DNA of 10,832 bases from Moraxellaceae bacterium (GTDB lineage: Bacteria; Pseudomonadota; Gammaproteobacteria; Pseudomonadales; Moraxellaceae): NCBI GenBank assembly GCA_030684415.1, contig JAUXNL010000415.1, positions 1 through 10,832 on the forward strand. Reading direction: 5' to 3'. Position numbers and translations under genes: made by a program. Of this stretch, positions 6,340 through 10,832 are shown piece after piece. Position 1 is the stretch's first letter, and each line of letters begins with the position of its first letter. A model generated the notes under the pieces. The model was not told the DNA's origin. It saw only the letters and a list, made by a program, of their open reading frames with translations, and ran no database searches.

Positions 6340-6341
6340 AA
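6324..6341 (-). repeat. Right terminal inverted repeat of the palindromic element
   Basis: TTTTCAGCAAGCTGTTAA, the exact reverse complement of 6172-6189. It ends 12 bases downstream of the ileS stop codon. Confidence 0.85.
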
Positions 6342-6353
6342 TTGTCACTGTCC

Positions 6354-9254
6354 TCAGGCAAAGCGACGACTCTCGCCCGGGCCGCCCGGCAGATTGGCGA
6401 CACACCGCAGGCAGATATCAGGATGCGCGGCGTCAGTGCCGACATCAGCACGGTAATGCCAGCAGCGCGCGCACTTCTGATGCGCCGATGCAGTCACCCG
6501 CACGCGCAGGCCATCGACGTCTGTGACCACACCATCATCCGACAGTGGATGGAGTCTTACCGCCGAAGTAATCAGCACAAACCGGAGTTCGTCGCCCATT
6601 GCTGCGAGCGCACGCTCGCGCAGAGGCGAGAGATAAAGATCCACTTCCGCCGACAAACCCGCGCCCACTTCCTTACGGTTGCGCGCCGCTTCTATTTCCT
6701 TGTTGACGGCTGTTTTCACCGCCATCACCTCATCCCAGTAAGGGCGTGTGAGCGTCACATCGGTTGTTTCAGCCGGCAATGGCGCAAGAGCCGTATACCA
6801 GGTTTCGAGAAACACCGAATCGCTACGCTGCCCGGGCAACACGGCCCAGATTTCCTCTGCTGTAAAGCTGAGCACTGGCGCCATCCAGCGCGTAAAGGCC
6901 TCGGCAATATGGAACAACGCCGTCTGCGCTGAACGCCGCGCCAGCGAATCGGCCTGCGTGGTGTACTGACGGTCCTTGATGATGTCGAGATAGAACCCAC
7001 CCAGTTCCACCACACAGAAGTTATGCAGCCGGTGATAAATCTGGTGGAACTGGAAATCATCAAACGCGGCAACAAGATCGTTTTGCAACAGCAGAGCACG
7101 ATCCACCACCCAGCGATCCAGCGCCAGCATGTCGTCGGTTTTCACCAGATGTTGCGCCGGGTCAAAACCACTGAGATTCGACAGCAAAAAGCGCAGCGTA
7201 TTGCGTATGCGGCGGTAGCTGTCGGACATGCGATTGAGGATTTCATCGCTGACCGACATTTCGCCACGGTAATCCGTGGCGGCCACCCACAGCCGGATGA
7301 TGTCGGCGCCCAGTGTCTGCATGACTTTTTGCGGCGCCACCACATTGCCGACCGACTTGGACATCTTGCGACCTTGTCCGTCGACGGTGAATCCGTGTGT
7401 CAGCACTTTCTTGAACGGGGCACTGCCATTGGCGGCCAGCGCCGTCAGCAGGGACGACTGGAACCAGCCACGATGCTGGTCAGACCCTTCCAGATAAAGA
7501 TCGGCCGGGTACTGCAGGCCCGCGCGTTTGAGCACCGCCGCATGTGTCACCCCGGAATCGAACCAGACATCCAGCGTGTCGGTCACCTTGTCGTAGTGCG
7601 CCGCTTCAGCGCCGAGCAACTCCTGCGCAGAGAGCCCGAACCAGGCATCAATACCGGCCTGCTCTACTTTCAGCGCGACTTTTTCGATCAAGGCGGCCGT
7701 ATCCGGATGCAGCTCGCCGGTTTCCTTGTGCACAAACAAGGTGATGGGCACGCCCCAAGTGCGCTGACGCGAGATACACCAGTCTGGCCGGCCACTGATC
7801 ATGCCCTCGATGCGCGCCTGCCCCCAATCGGGCACCCACTGCACACCGGGAATCGCCGTCATTGCCGCATCACGCAAACCATTCTGGCTCATGCTGACAA
7901 ACCATTGTGGCGTGGCGCGGAAAATGATTGGCGTCTTGTGGCGCCAGCAGTGCGGATAGCTGTGCTGGATTTTCTTGTGCGCAAACAACAAGGAGCGATT
8001 GACGCGCGAGTGCGCTTTCAATGCCTCGATAATCGGCTCATTGGCCTTGTTCACATGCAGGCCAGCCAGCACAAGACCAGAACAGGTCGGGGGTGTACCA
8101 GGCAGGAACACACCGCCGCCATCTACCGGGTTGTCCACCAGCAACTGATATTTGCGGCCAATGACGAAGTCGTCCTGACCATGGCCGGGGGCCGTATGCA
8201 CGGCGCCCGTCCCTGATTCTGCGGTGACATGCTCGCCCACAATCACCGGCACTTCGCGCTCAAAAAACGGATGCAGCAGCGTCAGATGCTCCAGCGCTGC
8301 ACCGGTTACGGTGCCCAGCACTTCTGGTGCTTCGGCGTCGAAACGCGCAATCGCGGTTTCTGCCAACGCTTCCGCGACCACAAACGCGCGGCGCACGCCA
8401 GCGATGGTGCCCGCCACAATCGCATACGCAAATTCCGGATGAAGACTGACCGCCTGATTGGCGGGCAATGTCCAAGGAGTCGTGGTCCAGATAACGACAT
8501 CGACCGGCAGGTCTAGCGCAACAAGCCCCGCACGGCGTGCAAGTTCCGCTACATCTTTGACCGGGAACCCGACATCAATCGCATGCGAGGATTTGTCTTC
8601 GTATTCCACCTCGGCTTCGGCCAAGGCCGAGCCACAATCCATGCACCAGTGCACCGGCTTCATGCCTTTGTGCAAATGACCATTCTGCGCAATTTTGCCG
8701 AGCACACGGATGATGTCGGCTTCCTGCGCGAAATCCATAGTGAGATACGGATTGAACCAGTCGCCCAGCACCCCTAAACGCATGAAATCGGTGCGCTGCT
8801 TTTCGACCTGCGACTGGGCGTAGTCGCGGCAATGCTGACGAAACTCGGCCGCCGACACTTTCTGCCCGGGCTTGCCGACTTTCTTTTCGACATTGAGCTC
8901 GATAGGCAAGCCATGGCAGTCCCAGCCCGGCACATAGGGTGCATCAAAGCCGGAAAGGGTTTTCGACTTGACGATGATGTCTTTCAGTATCTTGTTGACC
9001 GCATGACCGATATGAATGTCACCATTCGCATACGGAGGGCCGTCATGCAGGATGTATTTCGGTGCACCGCGGCGCGCCTCGCGAATTTTCTCGTAGAGCT
9101 TTTTTGCCTGCCAGGCAGCGACCATGGCGGGCTCGCGGGTAGACAGGCTGGCCTTCATGGCAAAGCCGGTGTCAGGCAGGTTCAGCGTCGGCTTGTAATC
9201 CACGGCATTGCTGTTCTGTGCCGAGGCGTCCTGCGTTTTGTCTTCAGTGCTCAT
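6354..9254 (-). CDS. ileS: Isoleucyl-tRNA synthetase
   Basis: IleS charges tRNA-Ile with isoleucine in the cytoplasm and edits misactivated valine. The 966 residues are slightly longer than E. coli (938). The class I signatures are HIGH at 81-84 (PYANGDIHIGHAVNK) and KMSKS at 630-634. The editing domain carries WTTTPWTLPANQAV from residue 256 and GTGAVHTAPGHGQDDF further on. The C-terminal zinc knuckle has C928-x2-C931 and C948-x2-C951, so this is the bacterial zinc-containing type. I chose the ATG at 9254; the in-frame TTG at 9293 is less likely and no later Met precedes the conserved DYKPTLNLPDTGF block. The first 18 residues are a polar extension, and the Shine-Dalgarno is weak. It starts 57 bases after ribF. 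A palindromic element begins 12 bases after its stop, in place of the close junction with lspA seen in relatives. Confidence 0.98.
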   Translation of the reverse strand: MSTEDKTQDASAQNSNAVDYKPTLNLPDTGFAMKASLSTREPAMVAAWQAKKLYEKIREARRGAPKYILHDGPPYANGDIHIGHAVNKILKDIIVKSKTLSGFDAPYVPGWDCHGLPIELNVEKKVGKPGQKVSAAEFRQHCRDYAQSQVEKQRTDFMRLGVLGDWFNPYLTMDFAQEADIIRVLGKIAQNGHLHKGMKPVHWCMDCGSALAEAEVEYEDKSSHAIDVGFPVKDVAELARRAGLVALDLPVDVVIWTTTPWTLPANQAVSLHPEFAYAIVAGTIAGVRRAFVVAEALAETAIARFDAEAPEVLGTVTGAALEHLTLLHPFFEREVPVIVGEHVTAESGTGAVHTAPGHGQDDFVIGRKYQLLVDNPVDGGGVFLPGTPPTCSGLVLAGLHVNKANEPIIEALKAHSRVNRSLLFAHKKIQHSYPHCWRHKTPIIFRATPQWFVSMSQNGLRDAAMTAIPGVQWVPDWGQARIEGMISGRPDWCISRQRTWGVPITLFVHKETGELHPDTAALIEKVALKVEQAGIDAWFGLSAQELLGAEAAHYDKVTDTLDVWFDSGVTHAAVLKRAGLQYPADLYLEGSDQHRGWFQSSLLTALAANGSAPFKKVLTHGFTVDGQGRKMSKSVGNVVAPQKVMQTLGADIIRLWVAATDYRGEMSVSDEILNRMSDSYRRIRNTLRFLLSNLSGFDPAQHLVKTDDMLALDRWVVDRALLLQNDLVAAFDDFQFHQIYHRLHNFCVVELGGFYLDIIKDRQYTTQADSLARRSAQTALFHIAEAFTRWMAPVLSFTAEEIWAVLPGQRSDSVFLETWYTALAPLPAETTDVTLTRPYWDEVMAVKTAVNKEIEAARNRKEVGAGLSAEVDLYLSPLRERALAAMGDELRFVLITSAVRLHPLSDDGVVTDVDGLRVRVTASAHQKCARCWHYRADVGTDAAHPDICLRCVANLPGGPGESRRFA

Positions 9255-9311
9255 GGGGTGCGCTTCGCTTGTTGTCGTCTGGCCACGGGACAAGGGCCAG
9301 GTTTTAAAAAA

Positions 9312-10238
9312 TCAGAGCTCAAAAAAATGGCGTGTGTCGGCAATGTCTTTGGCCATTGCCGTTTTCAATTCTTCCAGTGAGCCGAACTTCAGTTCTGGCC
9401 GCAGCTTTTGCGCAAACACCACCCGGATGCGGCGGCCGTAAATTTCACCTGCAAAATCCAGCAAATGCGTTTCAATCCGCTCGTCACTGCCGTTTACGGT
9501 GGGGCGTTTGCCCACACTGGCGGCGCCCGGCACCGGTGTCGGGCCTACCCCTTCCACCGTCACGGCATAGATGCCCGAGAGTGGCGATACCCGCCGGCGC
9601 GACGGGATATTGGCTGTCGGCACGCCGAGCGTGCGCCCGATCTTGTCGCCATGCGCCACACGGCCACTCACGGCATACGGCCGCCCCAGCAACTGCGCTG
9701 CCTGCGCGAAATCGCCTGCGTGTATCGCAGCACGGATGCGTGTGCTGCTGACACGCTCACCGGCCACCAGAACAGTGGTGGTGCTTTTTACTGCAAAACC
9801 GAATTCGTCGCCGGCGGCTTGCAGCACCGCAAAATCACCCGAGCGATCACAGCCGAAACGAAAATCATCACCGATCACCAGATGCCGGCAGCCCAGCCCG
9901 TCCACCAGCAGCTTCTGCACAAACTCGCGCGCGGTCAGTGCGCGGAAGTGCTCATCAAAGCGCACACACAACACACGCTGCACGCCGGCGGCGGCCAACG
10001 CGTCAATTTTGTCGCGCCAGTGCATGAGCCGGGCCGGCGCCTTGTCGCCCTGAAAGAATTCCTGCGGCTGCGGCTCGAAAATCATCACCGTGTCTGGCAG
10101 ACCGAGTTGCTGCCCGGCCTGCTGCAGTTCCGACAGGATGACCTGATGACCGCGGTGCACACCGTCGAAATTGCCGATAGTCACCACGGAGCCGTGGTGG
10201 CGAGGGCGAAGATTGGCAAGACCGCGGATGACTTCCAT
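9312..10238 (-). CDS. ribF: Bifunctional riboflavin kinase / FMN adenylyltransferase (FAD synthetase)
   Basis: RibF phosphorylates riboflavin to FMN and adenylylates FMN to FAD in the cytoplasm. The protein has 308 residues, the normal length. The N-terminal nucleotidyltransferase domain shows TIGNFDGVHRGHQ (20-32), GDDFRFG (123-129) and SSTRIR (164-169). The C-terminal flavokinase domain shows GRTLGVPTANI with the PTAN motif (207-210) and ERIETHLLDF, whose E256 is the likely catalytic base. I chose ATG 10238, where homology begins, over the 37-residue upstream extension to 10349. That extension has low-complexity sequence and would start upstream of the candidate promoter at 10271-10299. No clear Shine-Dalgarno precedes the ATG, which is unusual here. 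It is followed by ileS after 57 bases, as in other gammaproteobacteria. Confidence 0.97.
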   Translation of the reverse strand: MEVIRGLANLRPRHHGSVVTIGNFDGVHRGHQVILSELQQAGQQLGLPDTVMIFEPQPQEFFQGDKAPARLMHWRDKIDALAAAGVQRVLCVRFDEHFRALTAREFVQKLLVDGLGCRHLVIGDDFRFGCDRSGDFAVLQAAGDEFGFAVKSTTTVLVAGERVSSTRIRAAIHAGDFAQAAQLLGRPYAVSGRVAHGDKIGRTLGVPTANIPSRRRVSPLSGIYAVTVEGVGPTPVPGAASVGKRPTVNGSDERIETHLLDFAGEIYGRRIRVVFAQKLRPELKFGSLEELKTAMAKDIADTRHFFEL

Positions 10239-10270
10239 TGCAGAATCAGGGACTTGGCTGAAAGCCGGGC

Positions 10271-10299
10271 AGTATAAAGGAAAGCCCCCGGATTGCGCA
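10271..10299 (-). promoter_or_regulatory. Candidate sigma70 promoter for ribF-ileS
   Basis: The minus strand has a good -10, TATACT (10271-10276, five of six), with a poor -35, TGCGCA (10294-10299), at 17-base spacing. Transcription would begin near 10264, leaving a leader of about 25 bases before the ribF ATG. This supports the short RibF start. Confidence 0.4.
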
Positions 10300-10320
10300 G
10301 TTGCCCACGAAGGCGGGGGC
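10276..10320 (-). terminator. Possible terminator of murJ overlapping the ribF promoter
   Basis: On the minus strand GCCCCCG (10320-10314) pairs with CGGGGGC (10290-10284) across a 23-base loop, followed by TTTCCTTT (10283-10276). The stem is GC-rich, but the loop is long and the T-run interrupted, so termination is only a possibility. The structure covers the -35 region of the candidate ribF promoter. Confidence 0.3.
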
Positions 10321-10390
10321 GCAGGGGCCGACACCCCTCGCGTGGTCAACCATGGCGTCTTTCACAGGGCAATGGGGAAGGCCTCGTGAC

Positions 10391-10832
10391 TCAATGATGG
10401 CGTATCTCGCGCAGCCGGAATCCACCCACCAGTAAGGCCGCAAAGTACGTGCCGGCGCCCAGTGCACAAATCCCCAGAATGGTCGCCACCTTGTACAGGG
10501 CGCGCTGGGCCAGCCACCACTCCGTTCCCGGCATCACCAGCAGCAGCACCGTCACCATCACCGCATTGGCGCCCAGATACAGGATGCCCAGCCGTATCCA
10601 GTGCCGTTCGAGCCGGAAGATGCCGGCCTTGCGCAGGCCATGGTAGAGAAGCCCCGCGTTCAGGAAAGCCGCCAGCGTGCTCGCCAGCGACAAGCCCACA
10701 TGCTTGAGCTCCCAGACCAGAATGAGGTTGAACACCATGTTGGCCACCATGGCGATGACACCGATACGCACGGGCGTACGGACGTCCTGGCGGGCGTAAA
10801 AGCACGGCGCAAACACCTTGATCAGCATGAAG
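10391..10832 (-). CDS. murJ: Lipid II flippase MurJ (MviN), C-terminal part only; 5' end beyond the window
   Basis: About 146 C-terminal residues are visible, entering from the right edge in frame with ...FMLIKVFAPCFYARQDVRTPVRIG. The block FAPxFYARQDxxTPV is characteristic of MurJ/MviN, the inner-membrane MOP-superfamily transporter that flips lipid II for peptidoglycan synthesis. Four hydrophobic segments follow (starting near VRIGVIAMVANMVFNL, VGLSLASTLAAFLNAG, LGILYLGANAVMVTVL and ATILGICALGAGTYF), consistent with the last four of the 14 membrane helices. The chain ends GGFRLREIRHH at 10391. The ATG at 10828 is internal to the protein and not a start. The gap of 152 bases to ribF contains a possible terminator and a candidate promoter. 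murJ next to ribF is the standard gammaproteobacterial arrangement. Confidence 0.95.
   Translation of the reverse strand, partial: FMLIKVFAPCFYARQDVRTPVRIGVIAMVANMVFNLILVWELKHVGLSLASTLAAFLNAGLLYHGLRKAGIFRLERHWIRLGILYLGANAVMVTVLLLVMPGTEWWLAQRALYKVATILGICALGAGTYFAALLVGGFRLREIRHH

Larger units (their letters stand above)
6172..6341. mobile_element. 170-bp palindromic element with 18-bp terminal inverted repeats (MITE/REP-like)
   Basis: The outer 18 bases, TTAACAGCTTGCTGAAAA at 6172-6189 and its exact complement at 6324-6341, are perfect inverted repeats. Between them nearly every base falls in a hairpin: 6182-6190 with 6205-6213; 6216-6225 with 6233-6242 (10-bp stem); 6251-6258 plus 6260-6263 with 6266-6269 plus 6271-6278 (12 pairs, one mismatch); 6285-6291 with 6294-6300; and 6304-6319 with 6324-6339 (16-bp stem, 4-base loop). 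The end tetranucleotide TTAA is self-complementary and could be a target duplication or part of the repeat. There is no coding capacity. It fills the gap between ileS and lspA. The architecture is directly visible; mobility is inferred and needs other copies to prove it. Confidence 0.6.

Noticed and set aside
6271..6456. Short open frames on the plus strand over the palindromic element and the end of ileS
   Set aside because: They run from the hairpin element into the antisense of ileS, have no ribosome binding site, and encode nothing recognisable such as a transposase fragment.
7023..8216. A 397-residue open frame on the plus strand
   Set aside because: It is fully antisense to ileS, which has unambiguous HIGH, KMSKS and zinc motifs. 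The translation is rich in R, H and Q with no recognisable domain, as expected of a shadow frame in GC-rich DNA.
9279..9300. CTGGCC/GGCCAG inverted repeat between ribF and ileS as a terminator or attenuator
   Set aside because: The stem is only 6 bp and on the minus strand it is not followed by a T-run. The T-rich stretch lies before it, so it does not fit a terminator.
9408..10277. A 289-residue open frame on the plus strand
   Set aside because: It is antisense to ribF, whose motifs are intact. It has no plausible Shine-Dalgarno and no recognisable protein features.

Overview
The window is a slice of a gammaproteobacterial chromosome, moderately GC-rich, with every gene on the minus strand. 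The gene order murJ - ribF - ileS - lspA - fkpB - ispH, followed by a minor-pilin cluster, matches the neighbourhood known from Pseudomonas aeruginosa (murJ/ribF/ileS/lspA/fkpB/ispH beside fimU-pilV-pilW-pilX-pilY1). I cannot name the genus from sequence alone; a Pseudomonas-like or Alcanivorax-like lineage fits.

Right half (about 4191-10832), read right to left. The 3' end of murJ (lipid II flippase) is followed by ribF (FMN/FAD synthesis), ileS (isoleucyl-tRNA synthetase), lspA (lipoprotein signal peptidase), fkpB (FKBP-type prolyl isomerase) and ispH (last step of the MEP isoprenoid pathway). This is the conserved housekeeping operon. Its usual continuity is broken between ileS and lspA by a 170-bp element made of five consecutive hairpins, bounded by 18-bp perfect terminal inverted repeats that begin and end with TTAA. 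I read it as a non-autonomous mobile element (MITE-like or REP/BIME-like). Its right arm probably also acts as the ileS terminator.

Left half (1-3950). A tight minor-pilin operon runs fimU-like - pilV - pilW - pilX - pilY1, with gaps of 1-37 bases and good Shine-Dalgarno sites. These proteins prime and cap type IV pili; PilY1 is the secreted adhesin/mechanosensor at the tip. pilY1 runs off the left edge, so pilE or any pilY2 would lie outside. The visible 436 residues of PilY1 hold a signal peptide, a von Willebrand A start with a DxSxS MIDAS motif, and then two tandem copies of a jelly-roll-like module that appear to interrupt the VWA fold.

The 240-bp gap between ispH and the pilin operon has no gene. 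It holds a candidate sigma70 promoter and an exact match to CCGTTCGTC, the AlgR box of P. aeruginosa, where AlgR is known to activate the fimU operon. This suggests the regulatory link is conserved here. The points most worth following up are the multi-hairpin element, the AlgR-like box and the modular insertion in PilY1.
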